Assembly (NCBI GenBank): GCA_009663005.1
Contig: CM018897.1
Location: forward strand, 18,654,202-18,664,201
Reading direction: 5' to 3'
Source of the DNA: Actinidia chinensis
Taxonomy: Eukaryota > Streptophyta > Magnoliopsida > Ericales > Actinidiaceae
DNA length: 10,000 bases
The translations under genes were made by a program, and so were the position numbers. Positions 1 to 7,310 of this stretch are shown one piece after another. Every line of letters begins with the position of its first letter. The first letter of the stretch is position 1. The notes below the pieces were generated by a model that saw only the letters and a program-made list of their open reading frames with translations, made no database searches and was not told the DNA's origin.

Positions 1-338
1 ACATTCATTATGCATATGATATACAGCATTCGTAGCAATGTCGTAACATGTATTATTATCTTAACCGAGAAACAAATATATATGCAAAACCATGATAAAA
101 ATTTAAAGAGTTACATATTAAAGTTCATACACCATAAGGGTTATTTAGTATAAAATGTATGTGTCCAAATCTAAACTGAACAGTGGTATTTCTAATATTT
201 TTATAGTAATATTAAATTTTTAAACTAAATATGATCAATTTAAAGCATATAAACCGGCAATTTGCATTTAGTATAAATAAATAAAAAAAGAATAGGTACA
301 TTAAAAAGAGCCACCAATCTACATTCTCTCTTTTGGAT
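1..338. other. AT-rich intergenic DNA, no feature seen
   Basis: I see no open frame of note, no tandem repeat and no convincing element end. The stretch is AT-rich throughout and ends at the TAA target site of the first MITE. Confidence 0.6.
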
Positions 339-341
339 TAA

Positions 342-419
342 GGCTCCATGTGGTACTTTTTTTTTTTTTTCTTAAAATAAGCAAAAAAATCAATTAGAGT
401 TATATTTTTTGTTTTTTTG

Positions 420-455
<36 letters not shown>

Positions 456-539
456 CAAAAGAAAAAAAATTAAAAAATCTTGGCCTTTTAGGTAACAAGC
501 TTAAAAAAACTTGACTTTTAATTATTACCAAATGGAGCC
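342..539. mobile_element. Tourist-like MITE, copy A
   Basis: A 198-bp non-coding element with terminal inverted repeats. The left end reads GGCTCCATGTGGTA and the right end, read on the minus strand, GGCTCCATTTGGTAAT. Both ends are flanked by TAA (339-341 and 540-542). The TAA/TTA target site with a GGCTCCGTTTGGTA-type terminus is the pattern of PIF/Harbinger-derived MITEs. The interior is T-runs then A-runs with a GCTTAGTTTTAGCTAAA core near 431-447, so the whole element could fold back. Members B (762-942) and C (8149-8601) share the termini, and C shares the core. It has no coding capacity and would need a transposase from elsewhere. Confidence 0.75.
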
Positions 540-542
540 TAA

Positions 543-758
543 GTCTAAGTTTTTTTTATTTTCTTATTAAATAGGTAAAGTGAGATAAAAAATAAATTTC
601 TCTATCTGGAGTTACCTAAAAAAATTATGTCCAAATATTAGATTTATTTATTTGAATTTTTTCTACTTGTTTCTAAAAACAAAAACAAAAGTCCAAATAT
701 AAAAACTCAACCCAAACGGTCCTAAAAAATTATGATACTTTAACCCAAAACCAGATTA
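543..758. other. AT-rich spacer with a solitary MITE-like end
   Basis: No gene is seen. Near 713-727 the sequence CCCAAACGGTCCTAA looks like a right-hand Tourist-type terminus followed by TAA. I could not find a matching left end, so it may be a truncated or older element cut off by its neighbours. Confidence 0.35.
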
Positions 759-761
759 TAA

Positions 762-942
762 GGTTCCGTTTAGTATCAATTTTTTAATTAATTTTTTTTA
801 AGTTTATAAGCAAAAAAAAATAAAGTTACTTTTTTTTATTTTTTTATAACTAAAGTAAAAGCAAAAAAGCAAAAAAAATTTAAAAAATTTAATTTTTTGG
901 TAGCAAACTTAAAAAAAAAAAAAAGTATTACCAAACGAAGCC
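762..942. mobile_element. Tourist-like MITE, copy B
   Basis: A 181-bp element flanked by TAA at 759-761 and 943-945. The left terminus is GGTTCCGTTTAGTAT and the right terminus on the minus strand is GGCTTCGTTTGGTAATAC, matching copies A and C with a few substitutions. The interior is T-rich then A-rich, with a TAACTAAAGTAAAAGC segment resembling the TAGCTAAAGTAAAGCC core of copy A. It lies 220 bp from copy A in the same general arrangement. Confidence 0.7.
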
Positions 943-945
943 TAA

Positions 946-1177
946 ATCTAGATCAAACGGGCCAAATTCTTCGGCTAATTTATCGCGATATATTCGTTTT
1001 GGGTTTGTCTTATTGTCGCGATACCTTCGTTATCTTGATTAAAGTTTGTCATACGAAATTGGTTGTCACTTGTCTGACTGTTTTTAAAGGCATCTTTTAC
1101 GTTCATGCGCGTTGTTTGCACGCGCTGTGGTCCTCTCAGATATTTTGTCTCACTCATGATTGTCTAAGTAAATTGCT
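946..1177. other. low-repeat stretch of moderate GC, no gene recognised
   Basis: This stretch has mixed composition and no visible repeat except TCGCGATA at 983-990 and again at 1016-1023, each followed by a related NNTTCGTT. A 98-codon frame crosses it on the plus strand, but it starts inside MITE B and resembles no family I know. A 60-codon minus-strand frame overlaps it. Neither has support as a gene. It may be host flank of the MULE or part of that element's outer end. Confidence 0.4.
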
Positions 1178-1329
1178 ATGCTCCCCCCTCTAACGTCCTG
1201 CTCACCTGTCCCTCTCTTATCTACTCACTTTTTATCCTTATAACCTCTCACCTAAATTATTTTTTTTTTTTTCACCTTCTTCCCTAACAAATAACTTTAA
1301 ATTTATTTTTTTTCGTTTTATTTTCAGTT
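1178..1329 (+). repeat. possible left MULE terminal inverted repeat
   Basis: This block begins ATGCTCCCCCCTCTAACGTC and ends TTTTATTTTCAGTT. Read on the minus strand, 4157-4076 begins ATGCCCCCCTTTCCCTCC and ends TTTTATTTTTTCAGTT. The two keep the same order, C-rich, then a TCTACTCAC/TCCACTCCT segment, then T-rich, then CAGTT. The left block is about 70 bases longer. Much of the match is low-complexity pyrimidine, so chance similarity is a real possibility. Confidence 0.3.
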
Positions 1330-1451
1330 AACTTTTTTTGGTCAGTCGTTTTTTTTTAAAATGGGGACCCCCTGATTTTATGACTTTTTATATTAATTGG
1401 GGTTATTTTTTAATTCAATTTTGTTAGGTTTATTAATTTTTTTTGTTTAAT

Positions 1452-1770
1452 TTGACATTCATTCCCTTTAAAGTTACCCACAACCTGCGCATGTCAGAAT
1501 TCCCCCTCCCTTTAAATTATCCCATAAACTTGACTAATGTCAAACATCCCCCTCTCGTTAATTACCTCTACAAACCTCTCCCTCCCTTTAAATTACACCT
1601 CATAAAAACCTTGACACATGTCAGAACCTCTCCTCCCCTTTAAATTACCCCCCCCCTTCCAACTCTTGACAATGGTCCGAACTCTCCTCCCCTTTAAATA
1701 CCCTCCCTCAACCTTGAACACATGTCAGAAAACCCCCATTTCCCCCCCACTTTTAAATACCCTACTCTAC
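1452..1770 (+). repeat. degenerate minisatellite with TTTAAA cores (7 copies)
   Basis: Seven imperfect tandem units of about 45-55 bp. The consensus is roughly ATGTCAGAAC, then CTCCCTTTAAATTACCC, then a C/A-rich spacer, then CTTGACAC. TTTAAA or a degraded form lies at 1467, 1511, near 1557 (GTTAAT), 1587, 1639, 1693 and 1752. The ATGTCA head is clear at 1491, 1537, 1618 and 1722, and degraded at 1672 (ATGGTC); it is missing from the 1587 unit. Where units join, TGACA and TGTCA face each other around 2-3 bases (for example 1612-1623). The short plus-strand frames in this stretch are by-products of the stop-poor pyrimidine repeat. Confidence 0.75.
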
Positions 1771-1920
1771 CCCTACCTCTTTAATACTCCTCTAACACTC
1801 CATTTCAATCAACACCTTACTAATGCTCTCTACCTCTCAGCTTCTCTTCTCTCTTCCTAGAAACATAGTTCTCTTCTTAGCCACACTTATATTAATATAT
1901 TGAATGACTATTAGGTTCAT
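1750..1920 (+). promoter_or_regulatory. possible relic promoter and leader of the MULE transposase
   Basis: The last minisatellite unit carries CTTTTAAATACCC (TATA-like, 1750-1761). A long pyrimidine-rich stretch with no start-proximal frame follows (about 1765-1880). A TATA-like box followed by a CT-rich leader is a common plant promoter layout, and this one lies just upstream of the first transposase-like coding blocks on the same strand. The assignment is by position and composition only. Confidence 0.3.
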
Positions 1921-1924
1921 TTTC

Positions 1925-3770
1925 AGATAGGTGGTCTTTGCAGATATGATGTACCTAGTGGGAGAGGCATCTCCAACAATAGTCGTGATTATACACCGAA
2001 TTTAGTACAGACCCAGGTTAGTTATATTGTTATTTTATGTATGATTCGTTATTTATTTTGTAAGTAGATAAATTATGTTAAGACTTTGAATTTATACATT
2101 TTCGTTATATTTTTCATATAGAATTTGAAAGTAGAGAAGTGTATGAGAAAATTGGACGAAAATTAGTGTCTAGAGAATGATTTTGTGGTGGTTATTAAAA
2201 AGTCTGTTAATTTAAAAGGCGGAAAACTACCAAATTCAACTTATGTGTGAAGAGGAGGAAAGTACAAACCGCACCGATATTTTGATTGAAGGGAATAGTT
2301 AAAAAAAAGACGAGAACTAAAAATGTTGAATGCCCATTCGAGTTGCGGAGGTATACCGATACCTCTAGATGGGGTGATGTGGGTTTTAGGGTTGTTTGGG
2401 TTTTCATAACCATCAATTCGCAGAATATATTGATGCCAGACTTACCGATGTAGGTTAAAACCAATGAGAAAGAATTTGTTGTTGACATTGGACAACAACA
2501 GTGCCCTCGTGAAATCTTAGTATTTTGAAGGACAAAAAATTTTTCCGTCAAACATTAACGAGAATGTCAAAAGTATGTTACAATGCCATTAAAAAATAAA
2601 ATCCGCAAACGGGGCGATCAATTCTGTTCAGTTTGTTTTGGATCAAGTAATTAGAGAAAGAATACCTTCATAATTACGTAACAATCTAATGACAACCAAC
2701 GAAATCACAGATATTCTTGGGTTCATCCAAGAAGGCCTAGAGCTGTATGTAAACTTTTCGTCCATTTTGATCATGATGCTAATATAAGACCAAAGTATCG
2801 GATACCATTATTGGAGGTTGTGGGGATAACATCACGCAATGCGAACTTACTCGCTAATGTTTGCATTATCATCAGTAAATAAGAGGGCAGAGCAACTGAA
2901 GGGCATTACGGTTTAAAAAAGTGGATGGTTGAAAATGGGGCATCGTGCCATCAGTATTGTTTTCAAATGGGGATTTTGGCCTATAAATCATTGAAACATG
3001 TTTTCCCATGGCACGGTCACATCCTTATATTTGGCACAGAAACCAATGCGTGATGAAGAATAATGCGCTCCTATGCTTGGTTTGGAGTGAAAAAGCTTGA
3101 TAGCGTCATGGCATTCGCTCATTAATTCATCGACACAGTGGTCTTACCAGCAGAAGTGGGAAGTCATGCGCAAGGAGTATCGACGATTCGAGGGTGTCCT
3201 AAAATACCTTTGGGAGACATGGTTACACCCTTATAAAGAGCGGTTCATTCCAGCATGGGTTCATACGTGTATACATCTTGGAAGCAATTCAAGTCAAAGG
3301 TATAGACACTTTATAAGTTTACTATTTAGTATAGACACTTTATAGCTTTATTATTTCAATTCTGTTTATTATTGTACTATTTTTAATTTTGTTTCCGTAT
3401 TAAAACCAAATGCATTTTTTCATACAAACAACAAAAGGCAGAATCCTGCACATGCGAGTTGAAGTTATATTTGGAGATACCATGTCATCCTTAAAAATAT
3501 CTTTTGAAAAATACACAACAGTTGAGAATTCAGTTTCGAAAATATTAACAAATCGTGCGACGAGCGATCTCTGAACATTCATTCCATCAACATTTACATG
3601 ATGACAATTTTCATTTCAATTAAGGTTGTCGGGTTTTTATTAAGGCTATGGAGTTTCATTTCTGGTCAGCTGAAATGCGCTGAGGAAGCATCTCACAACT
3701 AGCAGGCAGATGCAAACTGTTCACTCAAGATAGTACACGATGGCCATGCGACTACGATCGTTGACATTAT
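1925..3770 (+). pseudogene. MULE transposase pseudogene (FAR1-like N-terminus, MULE domain)
   Basis: This is the remnant of a Mutator-like transposase of the class with a FAR1-type DNA-binding N-terminus. In frame fragments, in family order, it shows: FVVVIKKS at 2182, then a GGKYK block near 2254; KTRTKNVECPFELR at 2307; HNHQFAEYIDA at 2405 (zinc-ligand region); DANIRPKYRIPLLEVVGITS at 2775, holding the expected first catalytic Asp; VFP near 3000; YIWHRNQC at 3026, matching the family's WHI-x-NV region; and a 66-residue open stretch from 3097 with SSTQWSY, KEYRRF and TWLHPYKERFIPAW. A later AHA/LK-like block near 3448 and an FEKYTTVENS-like block near 3500 continue it. Frames change at least four times and stops are frequent, so no protein can be made. 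The second catalytic Asp seems replaced by Gln near 2970, though the alignment there is loose. The SWIM finger is barely traceable near 3740. Confidence 0.85.
2017..2121 (+). other. possible intron of the transposase pseudogene
   Basis: A 105-base AT-rich, T-rich segment begins GTTAGT after CCCAG and ends TTTTTCATATAG. Coding-like sequence lies on both sides: the frame before it reads GRGISNNSRDYTPNLVQTQ, and the FVVVIKKS block starts 60 bases after it. The splice signals and composition fit a plant intron, but this is inferred from one sequence. Confidence 0.3.
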
Positions 3771-3825
3771 CGTACTTTTCCATTCTTACTTTTCCATTCT
3801 ATTTCTGTTCTTTTCCATTCTTAAA
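3764..3825 (+). repeat. short tandem repeat, CTTTTCCATTCT unit
   Basis: Three or four imperfect copies of (TA)CTTTTCCATTCT are spaced irregularly just after the transposase remnant. One copy is degraded (ATTTCTGTT). No function is suggested. Confidence 0.55.
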
Positions 3826-4075
3826 AATACACAAAATAAAAAAAAAAACTAAAAAAAAACTAAAAAAGAACTGAAAAAATAAAAAAAATCTTCCCGAACA
3901 TGGCTAAATTAAATATTTTGCTCCATATTTTTATAATTTTTAATTGTTATAAATAATGACTCCCCAAATCTATAATTAAAAAATAAAACAAAAGTTCATT
4001 TATAAAAAAATAATCAAAAAAAACTAATGAAAACAGAAACAAAACTAAAAAATACACAAATTTAAAAAAATAAAA
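3826..4075. repeat. A-rich segment with an internal duplication
   Basis: Almost pure A with scattered C and T. A block beginning AAAATACACAAA and ending AACTGAAAAAATAAAAAAAA occurs at about 3825-3889 and again at about 4049-4094, suggesting a local duplication about 205-225 bp apart. Between the two lies AT-rich DNA with no gene; a minus-strand frame of 87 codons (3947-4210) is mostly Phe and Leu from the A-run and is not a gene. Confidence 0.5.
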
Positions 4076-4157
4076 AACTGAAAAAATAAAAAAAAAGCCG
4101 AGAGGGAGAGAGGAGTGGACATGAAGGGAAGGAAAGGAGGAGGGAAAAGGGGGGCAT
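4076..4157 (-). repeat. possible right MULE terminal inverted repeat, homopurine tract
   Basis: An A-run followed by a nearly pure purine tract (4097-4153, G- and GA-rich) ending GGGGGGCATAAT. On the minus strand it parallels the left block at 1178-1329 in order and edge motifs. The homopurine run could also adopt triplex structure. GC-rich sequence continues outward to about 4220, so the true end may lie there. Confidence 0.3.
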
Positions 4158-4265
4158 AATGGTGTTTTTATGTGTGGGGCCGGGAGGGATATTTGGCAGG
4201 GGAGGGGCACGTAGCAGCTCCCTTGTCTAAAGAGTTTTTGACCACACGTAGGTTTTTTGAATTTT

Positions 4266-4622
4266 TTTAACTGTTTTTGTTTTTAATAATCTTTTTTACC
4301 GTTAATAAAATTAGTATATTTTTTGATTTTTATTAACGAGAATAAATTAAAAATATTAAATTTCTTTAAAAAATACTAAGGACAAAAATTTAACTAATTT
4401 ACAAAATAAGTTTTTTTTATCATTAGTGAATTTTTAAAAATTAAATTATTTTCTTATATTTACACTGAAAAAAATATAAATTTCTTATCAAGCGTTGAGA
4501 AAAACTCGTAGCTTGATATGAGACCACAATGACTCAACCATTCTATTTTAAATTGATCATCTTATAACGCGACTGAGACAATCATCCATGTAAAAATTAC
4601 GTTTATTGGACATTATGAAAAA
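4266..4622 (+). repeat. diverged repeat, copy 1 (partner at 8870-9270)
   Basis: Two blocks match the later copy in the same order and at similar spacing. One runs from the ACCGTTAATAAAATTAGTAT region to GGACAAAAATTTAACTAATTT (about 4266-4402). The second is TAACGCGACTGAGACAATCA through CATGTAAAAATTACG to TTATTGGACAT (4560-4615). The second block is not low-complexity and is the convincing part. No protein is encoded. A Tourist-like right end (TTACCAAACGG, about 4744-4754) follows, but a matching left end was not found. Confidence 0.5.
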
Positions 4623-4757
4623 AAATGAATAAAAAAATATTTTTTTATTCCATGAATTATTATTTTTTTAGTAAAATTTAAATTATATTTTCATAATTTT
4701 CAGATTCCTCTCCACAAAAAAACTAAAAACGTTTTTTAAAAAATTACCAAACGGTGA

Positions 4758-5222
4758 AACAAATTCTCTAAAGCCGAAAACTCAAAAAACAAAGCAATTA
4801 AAAATTTTAAAAAAAGAATCAATGATATTTCATTTACTTGAGATTACAAAAATCTCATTTTCAATAAAATTGATAAAAAAAAATATAGTGAAGTTTCAAA
4901 AAAATATAAAAATCATAAGTTGTGTATAATGTTTTAGCCATAGGTCCTTAAGATTTTTGCTAATTACAGTAATTATCCTTTCTCATACAATTAATTTTTT
5001 TTAGAGGGATAGATTAGGCATTTATTAAAAAAAATATATGATAATAATAAAATGAAGTGCATGTGGTCAAAGTGGAGGGGATAAATTAGAGATATCCAAA
5101 GGCAGTGCTAGTCCGCCCGTTTATTTATATGTTTTATGTCATGAAGTCTTATACCATGTTTTTTTTATGAATAAGTTTAATGTGTTAAAAATTTTAAATT
5201 CTGTAAAATTTACTTACATGAA
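4758..5222. other. AT-rich intergenic DNA, no feature seen
   Basis: I see long A/T runs, no gene-like frame and no repeat that I could pair with confidence. Confidence 0.55.
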
Positions 5223-5223
5223 A

Positions 5224-5605
5224 TTTGTCTTGTCATCTCTCGTGCTCTAAAAAAGTAGCCCGGTTCATCACTGTACCTAGGGGTGCACAAAAGATCCGAG
5301 AGACCCGAGAACCGAACCAATCCAACCTCATTGGGTCGGGTTGGTTCGCTTTTACTATGCTCATGGTTCGGTTTTGGGTCTAAAAATTGCAGACACTCAG
5401 CCCTTCCGTAGACTTTTGTCTTGTCGTCTCTCGTGCTCTAAAATAGTAATCCGGTTCATCACTGTACCTAGGGGTGCACAAAAGATCCTAGAGACCCGAG
5501 AACCGAACCAATCCAATCTCATTGGGTCGGGTTGGTTCGTTTTTATTATGCTCATGGTTCGATTTTAGGTCTAAAAATTGTAGACTCGTAGACTTTGGTT
5601 CGGTT
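5224..5605 (+). repeat. 191-bp tandem duplication across a transposon end
   Basis: Bases 5224-5389 recur at 5415-5580 with an offset of exactly 191 and about 10 differences. The unit contains host flank (TTGTCTTGTC to CGGTTCATC), the 8-bp ACTGTACC target site and the first part of the hAT-type element. The copies then diverge by a small deletion before GTAGAC. The junction, GTAGAC followed by TTTTGTC, shares a T-run with the element's own GTAGACTTTGG, so a short T homology may have helped form the duplication. The two plus-strand frames here (75 and 99 codons) are by-products of the duplication. Confidence 0.9.
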
Positions 5606-5977
5606 CTCGTGTCTATACTATTTTTAGATCGAGATCCGCCCGGTCCCGACCCGACCGGACTCAACCCGAAATCAAAGCCTAGACACGATCATAGTCATAC
5701 AATGCACTCATTGAAAATTTTTGTGTGTTCAATTTTGATTTATATTATTTTAAACAATGTATTACTGTGTAAGGGTTATATTTATTTTTTAGTGTCATCT
5801 TATTTTTTTTTAAAATTTTAAATAAACTAAGAGACCCAACACGACCCGATAGATATAGACCCGAGAATCGGACCGAACCGAACTCACTCAAGTTAGTTCG
5901 GTTCGGTTCTTTTTGACAATCAGATCAATTTTGGATCTGTTACAGACTCAATTCAACCCGACTCATGCACACTCCTA
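5278..5977. mobile_element. non-autonomous hAT-type element with duplicated left end
   Basis: The left end is TAGGGGTGCACAAAAGATCC, and the right end on the minus strand is TAGGAGTGTGCATGAGTCGG. The flanks ACTGTACC (5270-5277) and ATTGTACC (5978-5985) agree at 7 of 8 bases, the target-duplication length of hAT elements. The TAGGGGTG terminus and dense subterminal CCCGA, GGTTCGG and CCGAACC repeats, in both orientations, fit non-autonomous plant hATs. A second left end at 5469 follows an identical ACTGTACC (5461-5468), caused by the tandem duplication. The original element would be 5469-5977, about 509 bp. There is no transposase. Confidence 0.75.
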
Positions 5978-6047
5978 ATTGTACCCGTGCCTTATGTCAA
6001 AAAAAATAACGTATCGTGATGGTAGTGGTCCGCCTTTTTAACAACCT

Positions 6048-6107
6048 TAGTATAAATCACTACCATTTTTTTTTCTCTAGCATAAATCACTATCTATTCT
6101 TTTTTTC
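6048..6107 (+). repeat. two-copy 30-bp tandem repeat
   Basis: TAGTATAAATCACTACCATT followed by a T-run, then TAGCATAAATCACTATCTAT followed by another T-run, with a 30-base offset. It lies in otherwise unremarkable DNA between the hAT element and the GC-richer stretch. Confidence 0.6.
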
Positions 6108-6120
6108 CTAAACCAAACTC

Positions 6121-6470
6121 AGATAAAGAGATTATTTTAGAGCATTGCTTTACCCCATACACTGAATAATATATCTGAACCAGACCACTAACTCAAGGTT
6201 AGCCCCACCACTTGGATTTGCTGTAATTTCTCATTCAAGTGTCAGAATCAAGGGGGCCCACGTTTCGTCACTTGCAGCTGCCACCTGTCATTTCCTTTCT
6301 CTTACATGCTTGCAACGCTGTCACTTTCCCACGCTCTAACCAACGCGCGTGAAATTCCTCACTTGAAGCGGAAGACAGAGTTACGCGTGTTCGTACAGTC
6401 TGCGGCGCCATTTGTCAAAGAGAGAGAAATTGCGTGTTGAAATTTTATTGTTGTTGCTTTTTTTTTTTTA
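6121..6470. other. GC-richer low-repeat stretch, possibly relic promoter
   Basis: This is one of the few parts of the window with mixed composition and no repeat that I can see. It has no open frame of note. It carries short motifs common in plant promoters: GGCCCACGT (6255-6263), CCACCTGTCA (about 6282), CAACGCGCGT (6341-6350) and ACGCGT (6383-6388). No TATA box or downstream gene supports promoter function, because the next element is a transposon-derived tandem array. Confidence 0.3.
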
Positions 6471-6480
6471 AAGTGAAGAA

Positions 6481-6815
6481 TTTAAGACCGTGTTTGGGAA
6501 CAGCTTTTTTTTTTATTTTTTTAATTTAAGTATTTGAATTTAAGGCCTTGTTTGGGAAAAGTTTTTTTAATTTATTTTACTTTTAATTATTTGAGTTTAA
6601 GGCCGTTTTGGGAAAAAAAATTTTAATTTTTTTACTTTTAAGTATTTGAGTTTAAGGCCTTGTTTGGTAAAAGCTTTTTTATTTTTTTTACTTTTAAATA
6701 TTTGAGTTTCCTTTTGGGAAATCTTTTTTATACATTTTTTTTACTTTTTAAGTATTTGAGTTTAAGGCTTTGTTTGGGGAGCATTTTAAAGAAATTTTAC
6801 TTGAAGTATTTGAGT
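6481..6815 (+). repeat. six-copy tandem array of a Tourist-like terminus
   Basis: Units of 54-58 bp start at 6481, 6539, 6596, 6651, 6707 and 6761. The consensus is TTTAAGGCCTTGTTTGGGAA, then AAGCTTTTTTATTTTTTTTAC, then TTTTAAGTATTTGAG. The fifth copy has lost the TAAGGCC part. Each unit opens with TAA followed by GGCCTTGTTTGGGAA, the form of a PIF/Harbinger-type MITE end with its TAA target site, so the array seems to come from a transposon end amplified in tandem. A 67-codon frame across it has a repeating F-K-Y-L-S pattern and is not a gene. Confidence 0.85.
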
Positions 6816-7079
6816 TTTTTACTTGAACAAAATTATATTTTTTTGTTCATCTTGAAAAGATGAGCCCGAAAATTTAAAAAGTTTATTTAATTTGAGAAAA
6901 AATCATTTAAATTGAAAAAAATCATAAATCAAAACAGTTTTCTCCATTTATATAGAATTTGAAATTATGAAAAAATAATATAAAGTAAATAAATTTGGAT
7001 TTATTTGAAATCCAATTAGTAGTTTATTTTTTTAAAAAAAGGAAAAATAAGAAAATAAATTAAGTTTTAGTTATATTTT
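6816..7079. other. AT-rich spacer with a small direct repeat
   Basis: No gene is seen. AATTTGAGAAAAAATCAT (about 6889-6906) is followed by AAATTGAAAAAAATCAT (about 6909-6925), a two-copy repeat of about 19 bp. Confidence 0.45.
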
Positions 7080-7083
7080 TATA

Positions 7084-7144
7084 CTCCGGCCTTTTTAATT
7101 TATTTGTCCATTTTCAAGTTCGTCCCAACTTGGGACGGAAGAAC
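7084..7144. mobile_element. short Stowaway-like MITE remnant
   Basis: A 61-bp segment is flanked by TA on both sides (7082-7083 and 7145-7146). The right end on the minus strand, GTTCTTCCGTCCC, matches the Stowaway terminus CTCCCTCCGTCCC at 10 of 13 bases. The left end is CTCCGGCCTTTTTAATTT, as if a few bases were lost after CTCC. A tight hairpin, CGTCCCAA-C-TTGGGACG (7121-7137), sits by the right end. Stowaway MITEs derive from Tc1/mariner elements with TA target sites. The small size makes this a remnant at best. Confidence 0.4.
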
Positions 7145-7146
7145 TA

Positions 7147-7307
7147 TCACTTTACGAGACCTGAAAAATGTAGTTTTTTTTGTGTCACTTTGTAACTTTC
7201 AACTAATTTTTTATTTTTTAAATTCTCTTAATTAGAGAACCTGAAAAATCAAATAAATATGGCCTAAAATTTGAATAAAATAGAATAAAAAAAACACGTT
7301 GAAATCT
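7147..7307. other. AT-rich spacer
   Basis: No gene is seen. GAGACCTGAAAAAT (7158) and GAGAACCTGAAAAAT (7235) are similar, suggesting a small old duplication. Confidence 0.35.
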
Positions 7308-7310
7308 TTA

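Larger units (their letters stand above)
1178..4157 (+). mobile_element. decayed Mutator-like element (MULE)
   Basis: An approximately 3-kb fossil DNA transposon inferred around the transposase pseudogene at 1925-3770. Proposed ends are C-rich to T-rich blocks that match each other in inverted orientation (1178-1329 and 4076-4157). The order inside is possible left terminal repeat, minisatellite with TATA-like cores, pyrimidine-rich leader, transposase remnant, A-rich segment, possible right terminal repeat. MULEs commonly carry long terminal repeats and 8-11 bp target duplications; I could not identify the duplication. The transposase makes the class call strong, but the exact boundaries are weak. 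Confidence 0.5.

Noticed and set aside
897..1193. 98-codon plus-strand frame
   Set aside because: It starts inside the A-rich arm of a MITE, resembles no known family, and is overlapped by an equally unsupported minus-strand frame.
1452..1770. CRISPR-like array of repeats and spacers
   Set aside because: The units vary in length and sequence, there is no constant repeat, and the context is a plant genome.
2207..2551. 114-codon minus-strand frame
   Set aside because: It lies opposite recognisable transposase fragments on the plus strand, so it is a shadow.
1686..4205. Inverted match CCTCCCCT..AAATA.CCCTCCC between 1686-1709 and 4205-4181 as the MULE termini
   Set aside because: The left match is one minisatellite unit inside the element, and the order of neighbouring blocks fits worse than the pair at 1178 and 4157. 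It is probably low-complexity similarity.
3947..4210. 87-codon minus-strand frame with a hydrophobic, Phe-rich stretch like a membrane segment
   Set aside because: The Phe/Leu run comes from A-rich DNA and the Pro/Ser-rich part from a homopurine tract; neither is protein-like.
6660..6863. Repeat protein suggested by recurring F-K-Y-L-S
   Set aside because: The pattern is the translation of a 56-bp non-coding tandem repeat with T-runs.
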